From Thiocystis minor (GTDB lineage: Bacteria; Pseudomonadota; Gammaproteobacteria; Chromatiales; Chromatiaceae), in contig NZ_NHSQ01000046.1 of NCBI RefSeq assembly GCF_016653465.1, positions 1-58,788 on the forward strand: a DNA stretch of 58,788 nt, read 5' to 3'. Below the pieces are notes generated by a model, which was not told the origin of the DNA, did no database searches, and worked only from the letters and a program-made list of their open reading frames with translations. Below are positions 44,216-54,226 of the stretch, piece by piece (position 1 is the stretch's first letter; every line of letters begins with the position of its first letter). The position numbers and the translations under genes were made by a program.

Positions 44216-45796
44216 TCAGATGGCCGTAAGCGATGCGATTTCGCTTTCTTCAGGAAGATCGTTTTTCTCTCTGAAAACGACAGTGTGAATCTTTTTTCCA
44301 GACCGAGCGCAGACGTACATGTAAATGTCATCACCGACTTTGGCGAACTCGTACTTAATATTCGTATTATCTCTCTCTTCATCAACCGATCCGTTGCTCA
44401 TAAATACCGAGGGTTGCAACACAAGCAGTCGCTGACTCGTAGCGACGAACATATATTGCTTTGGCGGCAAAAGACACTGAAAATCGATACAGGAAATGAT
44501 CTTCTCGTCAGTTTTTAGCAGCCAGCGCAACGGAGCTACATTTTGCAAAATCTGAATTTCGCTAGGCTCTGGAAAGATGTGCCCTACGAATCGCTCCTGC
44601 ACTTCTCCTATTAACTGACGGAGTTGAACAGCCGCGTTTCTTGTAATCTCCTTTTTTTTGTTGCGCCCCCAAATAGTCAGACCGAGTGAACCAGGGCATT
44701 CCATGATCAGTGAGAAATACCGCCAGAGTGACTCTAAGCTTGGCTCCAGCGTCTCACGCATGGCACCCAAATCACGTTTCGCGTGATCCTTAACTGTTTC
44801 TGCAACTGCTCCCTCAGACGCATTAGAATTATTTCTTCTCAGGTTGCGAGCAACACGCAAGGCCCAATAGCTGTAAAGACTTTGAAATGCTACAATTAGA
44901 GTAATTAGATCTTGAACTAAGGATTCACCGTGTTCGTTCATCCACTGGAGTCGATCTTTTAATAATTTCTTCTCGTTGAGATCAGCGACTCTCATCTTTA
45001 CCCGGCGCTCGACATCCCTGCGTAACCTGTCGAGTTGGTTTTCCATTTCCGGGCTAAAGCCCTCCCATACCGCGTCGGATACCTCTCCTGCGCGATTCGC
45101 TTCAATTATTGCGTCGCGTAGCCGTTTCGCTCTCGAAGCTACGTCGCTCCTTTGATCTGTAACTATTTCGTTAAGAATTTCTGTCGAGACCTCTACAGCT
45201 TTTGCAGCCAGGCCCTCAATCCGTCCTAACTGCCATTGCAGCGCCATCAGAGTCAACGCGACTCCTGCGCTTGCAGCAACCGCTAAGGGTGTGGCAGCGC
45301 CGGCAGGTAGCCATTGAAGGGTTCCGACGAATTGTCCACCGGATCCTGATAGCGCTCCAATGTTCCAGCCAGCGCTTTGAAGCGTCTTTGCGCCACCGTC
45401 TAATAGTGCGAGCGTCTCTGGCGAAAGTCGCACTAAGCCATGAGCCTGGTATGCCGCTTGAGCGACTTGGGCAACCAAGTTGGCGGTAGATGCAGACTGC
45501 CCGACGGTTTGCCCGAGGGACGCCTGACTTTGCTGGGACGTCGGGGGGAATTCGATCGCTTTACCGAGAGCATCCAGAGCGTCTGAAGGCATCAGTGTAA
45601 AGTCGTATAATTCGCCGAAGGAAATATCCGTCTTGCTGTCAGCGGGGGCGAACAGGACGCAGACCCCCTTCTCCTCCGTGGCAACCAACCAACCCTTCGG
45701 CTCTTCTCTCCCCGGGTGCACGATTGCATGAGGCTCCGCAGTCACCACAGCCGGCTGCCCTTCACGGGGATTATTTTTGCGCGTATGTCTTGACAT
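44216..45796 (-). CDS. AT-rich orphan protein with one membrane segment and C-terminal PH-like region
   Basis: A 526-aa protein of unknown family. Residues 1-85 resemble a small beta domain. A Ser/Gln/Ala-rich linker (about 88-130) is followed by a hydrophobic helix ATPLAVAASAGVALTLMALQ (about 168-187), then a long charged helical part (RLRDAIIEANRAGE; MRVADLNEKKLLKDRLQWMN). The C-terminal 100 residues have LPPKQYMFVATSQRLLVLQP, resembling bacterial PH-like domains. Codon use is lower in GC than its neighbours. Isolated between an inverted-repeat element and a 500-nt gap, it is likely acquired. Defence is possible, unproven. Confidence 0.75.
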   Translation of the reverse strand: MSRHTRKNNPREGQPAVVTAEPHAIVHPGREEPKGWLVATEEKGVCVLFAPADSKTDISFGELYDFTLMPSDALDALGKAIEFPPTSQQSQASLGQTVGQSASTANLVAQVAQAAYQAHGLVRLSPETLALLDGGAKTLQSAGWNIGALSGSGGQFVGTLQWLPAGAATPLAVAASAGVALTLMALQWQLGRIEGLAAKAVEVSTEILNEIVTDQRSDVASRAKRLRDAIIEANRAGEVSDAVWEGFSPEMENQLDRLRRDVERRVKMRVADLNEKKLLKDRLQWMNEHGESLVQDLITLIVAFQSLYSYWALRVARNLRRNNSNASEGAVAETVKDHAKRDLGAMRETLEPSLESLWRYFSLIMECPGSLGLTIWGRNKKKEITRNAAVQLRQLIGEVQERFVGHIFPEPSEIQILQNVAPLRWLLKTDEKIISCIDFQCLLPPKQYMFVATSQRLLVLQPSVFMSNGSVDEERDNTNIKYEFAKVGDDIYMYVCARSGKKIHTVVFREKNDLPEESEIASLTAI

Positions 45797-46295
45797 CTTT
45801 GTCCTTCATCCTTTAAGGGGTTTCCGAGCTTACCTGATTGTCGTTATCAGTGCATTTTGCAGAATTTTTCTATAGGAAAATGCGGAACTTATCGGCAGAA
45901 TGCTCCTATAGTTCATCGCTCCTTATGCGTTTCAAACAGGTTCCGAAAGCATCTAACGGCCAGCGCTGATGCCCTGGGACGCGGCACGACGAGGGCGCCT
46001 GCGGAATTGCGGGGGATTGCGGTGACAGTTTAATTAACTCGAGGCATCCGCTCGCATCGTCGAACTAGGGTAAGCCAGATCCCGTGTGTCCGCTATGCAT
46101 TGGTCTCCCGGCACTAAACGCCGCACCCTCTTTGACCGCTCCCCGCGTTTAAGCGTCACTGAACTCAGAAGGATGGCTTAGATCCGCGCGGAATCCAGGT
46201 TATTTGGCGTGGTGTCGGCAACGTCGAGCGGGAGCATCGGGCATGCGCGTTGAGCGGACATTCCCGCCTCGCCCCGCCGTCGACCGCATGAAGAG
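45797..46295. other. Gap without a supported gene
   Basis: About 500 nt. It holds the AT-rich upstream region of the 526-aa gene (45797-45950), where its promoter should be, and high-GC sequence with no credible frame. No repeat or RNA gene recognised. Confidence 0.4.
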
Positions 46296-46595
46296 TCACC
46301 CATTGGAAATGCCGCCAACGGGCGTCCTCGGGACGACAGGATCCGGCCTCGTTCCTTCGCTGGACGACTCCTGGTAGCCACGTTGCCGCCGTCGCTTCTG
46401 AATAGCATCGAGGCGCTCCAACCCCGCGGCATAGGATGGGACATAAACGACGCGCATCCGTCCCCGCCGCGAACCCAAGCCGCCCCAGACCAGGATCAGG
46501 GTCCAGTCGTCGAACAGATCCTGCACCAGCTCCGCTTGGTAATAACGCCCCTTCTCCGGATGGATCCAGCGGTTCATGAAGCGTAATCGATCCAA
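46296..46595 (-). CDS. WGR domain protein
   Basis: A 93- to 99-aa protein with a single WGR domain: NRWIHPEKGRYYQAELVQDL, TLILVWGGLGSRRGRMRVVY and ERLDAIQKRRRQRGY. WGR modules bind nucleic acids and occur in PARPs and bacterial defence or repair loci. Start uncertain: TTG 46595 or ATG 46577. It heads a minus-strand group of DNA-binding proteins. Confidence 0.85.
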   Translation of the reverse strand: MDRLRFMNRWIHPEKGRYYQAELVQDLFDDWTLILVWGGLGSRRGRMRVVYVPSYAAGLERLDAIQKRRRQRGYQESSSEGTRPDPVVPRTPVGGISNG

Positions 46596-46694
46596 ACCAT
46601 GGGAAGAACCGAAACCGTCCCAGGCGATCCATCAATCCGCGTGAAAATGGCATCGGTTGAGGAAGATGAGGGAACAGGTCACCCGAATCAGACC

Positions 46695-46985
46695 CTAAAT
46701 CCGAAAATCGTCGTAGTTTTTGCCTTTGATCCAGCCCGGCGCACGGCCATGACCATTCCAGGTTTTGCCCGTTTCTGGGTCTCGATACATCAGAGCAGAC
46801 TTCTCTGCGGCTTGACGTTGACCACGTTTCTTTTTGGCTGAGAAAAGATCGTCCGCCGTGAGTTCATACTTATCAACGAGTGCGCGGATCTCTTTGAGGA
46901 CATTCTTACGTTCGCTCGCACGTAATTGCTCGATCTGCTGTTCTAGTGTTTTCTGTTGCGCAAGCAGTTCGTCGAGTGTCGTCAT
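46695..46985 (-). CDS. H-NS family nucleoid protein
   Basis: A 96-aa protein with an N-terminal coiled coil (LLAQQKTLEQQIEQLRASER) for oligomerisation, a basic linker, and the H-NS DNA-binding motif TWNGHGRAPGWIKG at the end. The lone core near the C-terminus is the classic H-NS/BvgA-type layout. Silences AT-rich, acquired DNA; the AT-rich 526-aa gene just to the left is a plausible target. Confidence 0.93.
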   Translation of the reverse strand: MTTLDELLAQQKTLEQQIEQLRASERKNVLKEIRALVDKYELTADDLFSAKKKRGQRQAAEKSALMYRDPETGKTWNGHGRAPGWIKGKNYDDFRI

Positions 46986-47042
46986 TAAGTAAATCTCAAA
47001 TAGAAGAAAGGAATGATAATATAGACGATACGCGACGGAAAA

Positions 47043-47342
47043 TCATCTGGATTGAGATGCTCTCACATCATTCACGCGCTCCCGTAGTTCCTTGCCGGGC
47101 TTAAAGTGCGGGGCATACTTTCCGGATGTCATGATGGTTTCCCCGGTTTTGGGATTGCGGGCTAAACGGGGCGGCCGATAATGTAGTGAGAAACTTCCAA
47201 AGCCCCGGATTTCGATCCGCTCGCCGGTGGCTAATGCCTCGCGCATCTGATCTAGGAGTGCCTTCACGGCGGCTTTCACATCGGTTTCCGCCAAGTGCTC
47301 CTGATCGCTGGCGAGGTGTTGGATGAGTTCGGATCGCGTCAT
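47043..47342 (-). CDS. HU/IHF family DNA-binding protein (IHF-beta-like)
   Basis: A 99-aa protein from ATG 47342 (an in-frame GTG lies 18 nt upstream). It has [23 protein letters not shown] and [10 protein letters not shown]. Paralogue of the protein at 31213-31548, and without its long acidic tail. It sits 57 nt upstream of the H-NS gene on the same strand, so the two may be co-expressed. Confidence 0.92.
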   Translation of the reverse strand: MTRSELIQHLASDQEHLAETDVKAAVKALLDQMREALATGERIEIRGFGSFSLHYRPPRLARNPKTGETIMTSGKYAPHFKPGKELRERVNDVRASQSR

Positions 47343-47852
47343 TCCGATTTGTTCCGGCACACAAGAAGGTCACGAGTTTAACGTCCCTCGATGAGATCGG
47401 ATAGCCGAAACCGCTGGCCGCTCAAATGAATTGGAACGCAAGAAGAGCAGGGATGACTTTCGGATTGTTATAGCGGGAGAAGGGAGAGAAAACGGGAAGC
47501 GCTAGGAGCGGAGAGCGATGTAACCGCCACACCAATGCAGGGAGTCGCTCGAAAGGAGGCGGCTAATTTCACGACGACGTTTCATTACGTCCATAGCATG
47601 ACCATGTGAGGGCAGGCGCGGTTCTCGATCTCAAGAATCTGGCCATCGAATGTTCAGTCTGATCCTTTGGGTGACGCTGGCTCAGCGTTCCGGTCTGTCC
47701 GCTGTTGGAGTCCACGACCGATGACGCATCATTTCAGTGAAGGACATTTGCCATCAGGAGAGAGACGTTGGCCAAATACCGGCTGAACGACGCGCATCTC
47801 TGCCTGGCTAAAAAGAAGGCCGCCTAAATCAACGCCTGAGGTTCACGCGCCC
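47343..47852. other. Gap without a supported gene
   Basis: About 510 nt between divergent genes; promoters for the IHF-like gene and for the nuclease operon are expected here. A 19-codon frame with AKKKAA end at about 47769-47828 is too short to call. No repeat or RNA gene recognised. Confidence 0.4.
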
Positions 47853-49109
47853 ATGTTTCGCTTCATCCATGCCGCCGATCTTCATTTGGACAGCCCACTC
47901 CAGGGCCTGCAAGCGCATGATGGCGCGCCGCTGGAGGTGCTGCGCGGTGCGACCCGGAGGGCCTTCGAGAATCTGGTTCAGCTCGCGATCGACGAACGGG
48001 TTGATTTCGTAGTCATTGCCGGCGACCTCTACGATGGCGATTGGAAAGACTACAGCACGGGTTTGTTCTTTCGGGGCCAGATGGCCCGGCTCAATGCCAG
48101 TGGCATTCCGGTCTACCTGATTGCTGGGAACCATGATGCAGCTTCGGTCATCTCGAAGAAGCTTAGCCTTCCCGACAACGTGCGGGTGTTTTCCACGCGC
48201 ACCACGGAATCGTTCGAGGTGCCCGGGCTGCCAGCGGTCATTCATGGACGTGGATTTCCCAAGCGCGCCGTCCCCGAGAATCTGGCCCTGGACTATCCGT
48301 CCGCCATACCGGGCAAGTTCAATCTGGGCCTGCTGCACACCAGTTTGACGGGGCGCCCCGGCCACGCGACCTACGCGCCCTGTTCCGAGCAAGACCTGCG
48401 CAGCAAGGGCTACGGCTACTGGGCGCTGGGGCATGTTCATCAACCAGAGGTGATTAGCCGAGACCCGTGGATTGTCTTTGCTGGCAACTGCCAGGGACGG
48501 CATGCCCGCGAAACCGGGCCGCGCGGCTGTTGCCTGGTCAGTGTGAATGAAACCCTCGACGTCGAAACCTTGGAACGGCGCACGCTGGATGTGGTGCGCT
48601 GGCAGGATGTGCGGGTGGCGTTGGACCAGGTGGAGAAGGAAACCACAGTGACTCAGCGCATTCACGAGGCCATTGCCGAGGCCGCGACGATGGCCGAGGA
48701 CCGCTTGTTGGCCGCCCGGATCACCTTGACCGGGGCAAGCCCGCTGCACGGCAGCCTGCACCGCGAGGCCCAGCGCTGGAGGGCCGAGATTCTGGGGATC
48801 GCACAGGACTTTGGCGAGTCCACGGTCTGGGTCGAGCAGATCAAAGTCGCAACATCACCGGTGTATGACCTTGGCCAGCTGGCGGAGCGCGACGCCCTGA
48901 CCAAGATTGTGCTGGAAACGCTGGAGCAGGCGACCCACAGCCCGGATGACTTGCCGGACGACATCGTCGAGATGCTCAATGTGCTGCCGGTGGACGTGCG
49001 GGCCGAGGTGGAAAGGGAATGGGAGATGGACCAGCGCGCCGCGCTGATGGCGGATGTCCGAGCGATCATTTTAGATTCGCTCCAAACGGAAGGAGGAACG
49101 CCCGCATGA
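47853..49109 (+). CDS. Mre11-like DNA repair exonuclease (YhaO/SbcD-like)
   Basis: A 418-aa metallophosphoesterase. Its phosphodiesterase motifs are HAADLHLDSPL (6-16), IAGDLYDGDW (55-64), LIAGNHDA (89-96) and ALGHVHQPE. C-terminal capping and partner-binding region about 280-418. This is the YhaO type that pairs with the YhaN-type ATPase that follows. The stop overlaps the partner's ATG (ATGA). Should cut or resect DNA ends as an MR-like complex. Confidence 0.93.
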   Translation: MFRFIHAADLHLDSPLQGLQAHDGAPLEVLRGATRRAFENLVQLAIDERVDFVVIAGDLYDGDWKDYSTGLFFRGQMARLNASGIPVYLIAGNHDAASVISKKLSLPDNVRVFSTRTTESFEVPGLPAVIHGRGFPKRAVPENLALDYPSAIPGKFNLGLLHTSLTGRPGHATYAPCSEQDLRSKGYGYWALGHVHQPEVISRDPWIVFAGNCQGRHARETGPRGCCLVSVNETLDVETLERRTLDVVRWQDVRVALDQVEKETTVTQRIHEAIAEAATMAEDRLLAARITLTGASPLHGSLHREAQRWRAEILGIAQDFGESTVWVEQIKVATSPVYDLGQLAERDALTKIVLETLEQATHSPDDLPDDIVEMLNVLPVDVRAEVEREWEMDQRAALMADVRAIILDSLQTEGGTPA

Positions 49110-52100
49110 GATTCCAGCGACTGCACATTTCCGCGTTTGGCCCCTTTACCAACCTGGATCTTTCGTTTCCCTCGGAGGGGCGCGATCTGCATCTGATCTA
49201 TGGGGAAAACGAAGCCGGCAAGAGCTCCCTGCTGAGAACCATCCGCGATCTGTTGTTCGGCATTCACGTCCAATCCCCTGACAACTTTCTGCACGACTAC
49301 AAGCAGCTGCTGGTTCTGGGCGAGATTGAAAACCGGGCGGGTGAACAAATGGTGTTTCAGCGTCGCAAGGGCAACAAAAACACCCTTTTGGACCGGGATG
49401 GAAATCCCCTGCCGGACAATGCCCTTCAGCCGTTCCTGGGAGGTGTTGATCAGGCCCATTTTTCAGCGATGTTTGGTTTGGGCAGCCGGGAACTTCGCGA
49501 AGGTGCTATGCAATTGCTCAAGGGAGAGGGCGAAATCGGTACCGCACTCTTTTCTGCAAGCCTCGGAGGAACGCCGATCCAGCGTGTTCTGGATGTCCTG
49601 GTTGAAGAATCCGAGCGGCTCTTCAAAGGCAAGAAAGCCAGCGTGTCGATCAGACCGGCAGTGCACCAACATAAGGATTTTGTGAAGCAAAGCCGCGAGG
49701 CTACGGTTAACGCCGAGACATGGGATCAGCTGGAAAAGGATCTGACGCAACAGGTAGCAGTCCAACAGACGCTGGAGGACGAGATTAACGCAATCGCGCG
49801 CGAGCTTGCCTGGGTTGAACGCTGTGAGGATGCCTTGCCAAGCGTCGGACGTTTGAGCGACGACAGACGATCGCTCGGCGAGCTTCCCCCAATGCCGAAT
49901 GTCGCCAGTGATTTTGTTGAACGGGCGCGCTTGGTTCGCCGCGCCGTCGCCAGCTCCAGCGATCATGTCAAGACGCTGACCACCCAGATCAGTCAGCTCG
50001 AAGCCCAACTGGCTGGCTGTGCCAACTCCCCGAGTGTCCTGGCTGAGTCGGAGGCGCTGGACTTCCTGCATCAGGAACTGGGGGTGTATCGCGAGCAGAA
50101 GAAAAGGCTTGCAAGGCTGAAAGAAGAACTAGCAGGCATCGAACTGGTCTTGCGAGTGGGAATGAAAAACCTGGACATCTCGGGTGAACTGCCAGCCCTG
50201 GAAACCTTACGCCTGAGCCGTGCCGTGCAGCTGAGTTGCGAGGAGGCCGTAAATGCCCTACGGGGCGCGATGAAACAGCATTCCGAGAATGCGGCCACGG
50301 TCGAAGCGTTACAGACAGAGATTGAGAATGATAAGACCGAGTTGACCCTGCTCCCGGAAACCGACCTGACGCCGCTGCGAGAGGCTCTCGCGGAGGCTGC
50401 AGAAGCGACGGAAGCCAATAAGACGCTGGCCGCAAGCCAGGCGGAGGTCGAGAACCTGATCCGCATGGTTGCCACCGAACAGGCGCTGGTGCCGGGTGTC
50501 CCCGAGGATCCGGACGCCGCCACATGTCTCGCCGTTCCCGCACCCGCCACCATTCGTAAATTCCGTGAACAGTTTGACCGCCTGGAGCGCGACATCGATC
50601 AGGCCGACAGGCTTGCCCGAGACGAGGAGCGAAAGATCAAGGAATTGGAGGACGAATTGCGCCGTCTTGAGCGGCGCGGCGCGTTGCCATCCGATGAGTC
50701 CCTCGGGCGCGCCAGGGAGCATCGCGACCACGGTTGGCAATTGGTCCTTGCGGAATGGAAGGGGGACGGAGCGAAGGAACCGTTCGACCCTGATGTGCCG
50801 CTGGAGGACGCCTTCCCGCAAGCGATCCTCAAGGCGGACACCATCGCCGATCAATTGCGACGGGATGCCGAAGCCGTTGCTCAGGCTGAAGAAAAGCGTC
50901 TCCAGATCCGAAGCAGCCAGAAAACGATCATCGAGGTGAACGAGGCGCTCGCTTCTCACTGGGATGCGGTCGCGACATGCCAGGCGGCGTGGGAGGCGGA
51001 ATGGGCGCTAAGCGGTATCACCCCCCGTTCGCCCGACGAGATGGACGACTGGCGTGAACACTGGATTCGCTTCAGAGAGACGGTCACCAGGCTGAGAGAC
51101 GCCGAGGCCGCTTGCCGTGCCAGGAAGACCAAGGTTCAGGCCGCCAGAGACACGCTGGCGACCGCTTTGATGGCGTCTCCCAACAAATCGTTTTCCGTGC
51201 TGTTCAAGGAGGCCGTAGACCGTGTTCAGAAAGGGGAAGTATCGACAGGGCAGCGCAACGCCATCGGTAAGCGCCTCGAACATCAGAAAAAGACCCTGGC
51301 GGGACTGGATCGAAAGTCTGTCGAGCTGCTTGGCGCGGTCGCAACGGCAAAGGCAAACTGGAAGTCGTGCTGTCGGACCGTGGACCTGACGGAAGACACG
51401 ACGCCGGAATCAGGTCTGAGATTGCTTCAGGAACGGAAGGATCTCCTCGCGAAATTTGACACTTGGCGCAAACTGTCCGACGAAGCCGGGACCACCGCAG
51501 TCGCGATCAGTCAGTATGAACGTAGTGTTGCTGAAAAGGCGATCACGCTGGAGATTGAAGCGGACCTGACGGAAGGGCAGGAGGCAGGTCTGTGGAAGGC
51601 GCTTTCGCAGGCTCGGAAAGCGCAGGCAGAGCATGATCAACTTATGATTCAGATGTCAAGCGCGAACGCTGAGCTGACGACCGCGAGACAGACGGAGGCA
51701 CAGACGTTACAAGACCAGGCAGAATTGATGCGATTGTCCAACTTGGAGATGCCGGAAGAACTGGAGCCGCTGCTCGCCAACCTGGAGAAGCGCAAGGCCA
51801 TACAAGACCGGATCGATGGCCTGAGAGAAACGCTCAGCGCGCTCGCTAGAGGCCAGGGGGTAGATGAGTTTATCGCGCTGGTTCAAGCCGAGAACGCGGA
51901 TGACTTGCCGCAACGCAAGGTCAGTCTGGCAGGCCGAAAGACCGATAATACCCGGCTCATGCAGGAACTGCAGGCCAAGTTGACCACGTTGAATCAGGCA
52001 AAGAACGCACTGGAAAAGGCCGGGGACGCGGCTGCCGATTTTCGCCAGCAGGCGGAATCCGTGGCGGCGACGTTGAAGCAGGACGCGGCCCGATTCATCC

Positions 52101-52594
52101 GTCTGCGGTTAGCGGCCCATTTCCTGCGAAATCAAATCGAACGGTTTCGGGAGGAAAACCAGGGGCCACTACTGGAAAAATCCGGGCAGGCGTTCAAGCA
52201 GATGACTCAAGGCGCCTTTGACGGTCTCGCGGCGACATTCAACAACGAGGATGTCCCGGTGATGGTTGGCCGCCGGGTGGGCGGAGCCACCGTGCCGGTG
52301 GAAGGAATGAGCGATGGATCCCGCGATCAGCTCTACCTCGCTCTTCGTCTCGCCGCGATGGATCGTTATCTGGAGGACTATGAGCCGATGCCGCTCATTC
52401 TGGATGACTTACTGATTACTTTCGATAATGAACGAGCCAGGGCGATCCTTCCGCAGCTCGCGGATCTCGCCCGGCGGACTCAGATATTCCTGTTTACGCA
52501 TCACGCTCATCTGGTTGAGATCTGCCGGGAGACGGTGGGTGAGGGTCAGTTCAAGCTCCACAATCTCAGCCGCGGTTTTCATCACCCGGGCTGA
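49106..52594 (+). CDS. Rad50/SbcC-like AAA ATPase (YhaN-type)
   Basis: A 1162-aa SMC-like ATPase. Walker A YGENEAGKSS is at 32-41, a long coiled coil fills about 200-1000 (for example ERLQTEI-like heptads), the ABC signature SDGSRDQLYLALRLA is near 1065, and Walker B LILDDLLITFDNERA near 1097. It has no CxxC zinc hook that I can see in the middle, unlike Rad50. Coupled to the Mre11-like gene by ATGA. Probably tethers or senses DNA ends; it may also act in defence. Confidence 0.93.
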   Translation: MRFQRLHISAFGPFTNLDLSFPSEGRDLHLIYGENEAGKSSLLRTIRDLLFGIHVQSPDNFLHDYKQLLVLGEIENRAGEQMVFQRRKGNKNTLLDRDGNPLPDNALQPFLGGVDQAHFSAMFGLGSRELREGAMQLLKGEGEIGTALFSASLGGTPIQRVLDVLVEESERLFKGKKASVSIRPAVHQHKDFVKQSREATVNAETWDQLEKDLTQQVAVQQTLEDEINAIARELAWVERCEDALPSVGRLSDDRRSLGELPPMPNVASDFVERARLVRRAVASSSDHVKTLTTQISQLEAQLAGCANSPSVLAESEALDFLHQELGVYREQKKRLARLKEELAGIELVLRVGMKNLDISGELPALETLRLSRAVQLSCEEAVNALRGAMKQHSENAATVEALQTEIENDKTELTLLPETDLTPLREALAEAAEATEANKTLAASQAEVENLIRMVATEQALVPGVPEDPDAATCLAVPAPATIRKFREQFDRLERDIDQADRLARDEERKIKELEDELRRLERRGALPSDESLGRAREHRDHGWQLVLAEWKGDGAKEPFDPDVPLEDAFPQAILKADTIADQLRRDAEAVAQAEEKRLQIRSSQKTIIEVNEALASHWDAVATCQAAWEAEWALSGITPRSPDEMDDWREHWIRFRETVTRLRDAEAACRARKTKVQAARDTLATALMASPNKSFSVLFKEAVDRVQKGEVSTGQRNAIGKRLEHQKKTLAGLDRKSVELLGAVATAKANWKSCCRTVDLTEDTTPESGLRLLQERKDLLAKFDTWRKLSDEAGTTAVAISQYERSVAEKAITLEIEADLTEGQEAGLWKALSQARKAQAEHDQLMIQMSSANAELTTARQTEAQTLQDQAELMRLSNLEMPEELEPLLANLEKRKAIQDRIDGLRETLSALARGQGVDEFIALVQAENADDLPQRKVSLAGRKTDNTRLMQELQAKLTTLNQAKNALEKAGDAAADFRQQAESVAATLKQDAARFIRLRLAAHFLRNQIERFREENQGPLLEKSGQAFKQMTQGAFDGLAATFNNEDVPVMVGRRVGGATVPVEGMSDGSRDQLYLALRLAAMDRYLEDYEPMPLILDDLLITFDNERARAILPQLADLARRTQIFLFTHHAHLVEICRETVGEGQFKLHNLSRGFHHPG

Positions 52595-52939
52595 AATATG
52601 TGCCAATTCAAGTTATTTTCGGTCCAGGTCGCACGATGCGGGATAGCGGCTTTGCGCCTGCTGACCCAATTACGGCAGCCAGAGACAGGTATTGTTGATG
52701 TGTACACATGAAGTCGCGCAAGCATGTCCGTATGCTGAGATAGATGCAACCATGCCTATCCGCTTAGCTCCCAAGATGGTCGATCTTGGGTAGCGCCACT
52801 CGTGCCAAACACGGAGATGTGTTACCCCGCCTCGCAACGCCTTGCATTAATGTAAGTTCCCGCCCTGCACGGCGGTCCGAAACACGTATCGAGTTTGGCC
52901 ATCCGCCAGAAACTTGGCTTGGGAGACAACCGGATAGGC
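52595..52939. other. Gap without a supported gene
   Basis: 345 nt between the SMC-like gene and the transporter. A 31-codon frame starting at the TGTGTACACATG region (about 52699) lacks a clear ribosome site and is not called. Nothing else is seen. Confidence 0.4.
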
Positions 52940-54193
52940 ATGGAGAATTCCTTGACGCCCTTCATCGTCATCGTCTTCGTGCTGGTCTACCTGGGGATGC
53001 TGCTCGGGGGGCTGCCCTGGCTCCAACTCGACCGCACCGGCGTGGTGCTGCTCGGGGCCATCGCCCTCGTGGCCACCGAGGCGGTTCCGCTCGATCAGGT
53101 GTGGCAGGCGGTGCATCTGCCGACGTTCGCCCTCCTGTTTGCCTTCATGGTGATCTCGGCACAACTGCGCCTGAGCGGTTTCTACGACTGGACGATCAGG
53201 CGCCTGGACCGTCCGGCGCTGTCGCCGCCGGCACTCCTGGGGGCCGTGATCGCGGTCGCCGCCCTCCTGTCGGCGATCTTCAGCAACGACATCGTGTGTC
53301 TGGCCATCGCGCCGGTGCTCGCCCAGGTGTGCCTGCGGCGCCGTCTCGATCCGATTCCCTTTCTGCTGGCGCTCGCCTGCGCCGCCAATCTCGGTTCGGC
53401 GGCGACCCTCATCGGCAATCCGCAAAACATGCTGATCGGCGAGACGCTCCGGTTGGGATTCGCCGACTATCTGGCCACGGCCGCGCTCCCGGTGATTCTG
53501 GGGCTAATGGCAATCTGGGGCATCATCGGCTGGAGCGGTCGCGGACAGTGGCAGCGCGACGCCGGGCCGAGCGAACCGCGCGAATGCCAGCGCATCGAAG
53601 ATCGGGGGATTGCCTTCGACCGCTGGCAGACGTTCAAGGGGCTGACGGTCGCCGGCGTCCTCTTCGCCGCGTTTCTCTGGGCACCCTGGCCACGGGATCT
53701 GCTGGCGCTCGCCGGGGCCGGGCTGCTGCTGACGAGCCGTCGGCTACACTCTCGTCACATGCTGGGCTTGGTCGATTGGCAACTGTTGATCCTGTTCGTC
53801 GGCCTGTTCATCGTCAATCATGCGCTTCAGCAGACAGGACTGCCGGCGCGGGTGGTCAGTGACTTGGCACAGGCCGGGCTGGACCTGCAGGCACCTCTCC
53901 CGCTCTTTGCCGCCAGTGTGCTGCTCAGTAACCTGGTCTCCAATGTCCCGGCGGTCATGCTGCTGTTGCCGGTGGCGACGCATCCGCTCAGCGGTCCGCT
54001 GTTGGCGCTCTCCAGCACCCTGGCGGGGAATCTGTTGCTGATCGGCAGCATCGCCAACCTCATCGTGGCGCAGGCCGCCGCGCAGCACGGCATCCGCCTG
54101 GATTGGCGCACCCATGCCCGCGTCGGCATCCCGGTCACCCTCGTGACCCTGGGGATTGCGGCGCTGGCGCTTTGGGTTCAGCAAATGCGCTAG
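52940..54193 (+). CDS. Anion transporter, ArsB/NhaD (ion transporter) superfamily
   Basis: A 417-aa membrane protein with about 11 helices and the paired motifs SNDIVCLAIAPVLAQ and GSAATLIGNPQNMLIG in the first half. The second half has ILFVGLFIVNHAL and SNLVSNVPAVMLLLPVA. This fits the ArsB/NhaD/CitMHS group. Substrate uncertain: arsenite, citrate or a Na+/H+ exchange role are all possible, and no arsenic genes are nearby. Confidence 0.88.
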   Translation: MENSLTPFIVIVFVLVYLGMLLGGLPWLQLDRTGVVLLGAIALVATEAVPLDQVWQAVHLPTFALLFAFMVISAQLRLSGFYDWTIRRLDRPALSPPALLGAVIAVAALLSAIFSNDIVCLAIAPVLAQVCLRRRLDPIPFLLALACAANLGSAATLIGNPQNMLIGETLRLGFADYLATAALPVILGLMAIWGIIGWSGRGQWQRDAGPSEPRECQRIEDRGIAFDRWQTFKGLTVAGVLFAAFLWAPWPRDLLALAGAGLLLTSRRLHSRHMLGLVDWQLLILFVGLFIVNHALQQTGLPARVVSDLAQAGLDLQAPLPLFAASVLLSNLVSNVPAVMLLLPVATHPLSGPLLALSSTLAGNLLLIGSIANLIVAQAAAQHGIRLDWRTHARVGIPVTLVTLGIAALALWVQQMR

Positions 54194-54226
54194 CATCCGA
54201 AACAGGAGACAAGAGGAGGAAAGAGC

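Noticed and set aside
45945-46040. ATCTAAC near 45950 as a possible attC core
   Set aside because: No matching GTTRRRY core or palindromic stem follows within 150 nt.
52786-53862. Plus-strand frame over the start of the anion transporter
   Set aside because: Arg/Ala-rich composition in the wrong frame; the transporter frame has clear helices and motifs.
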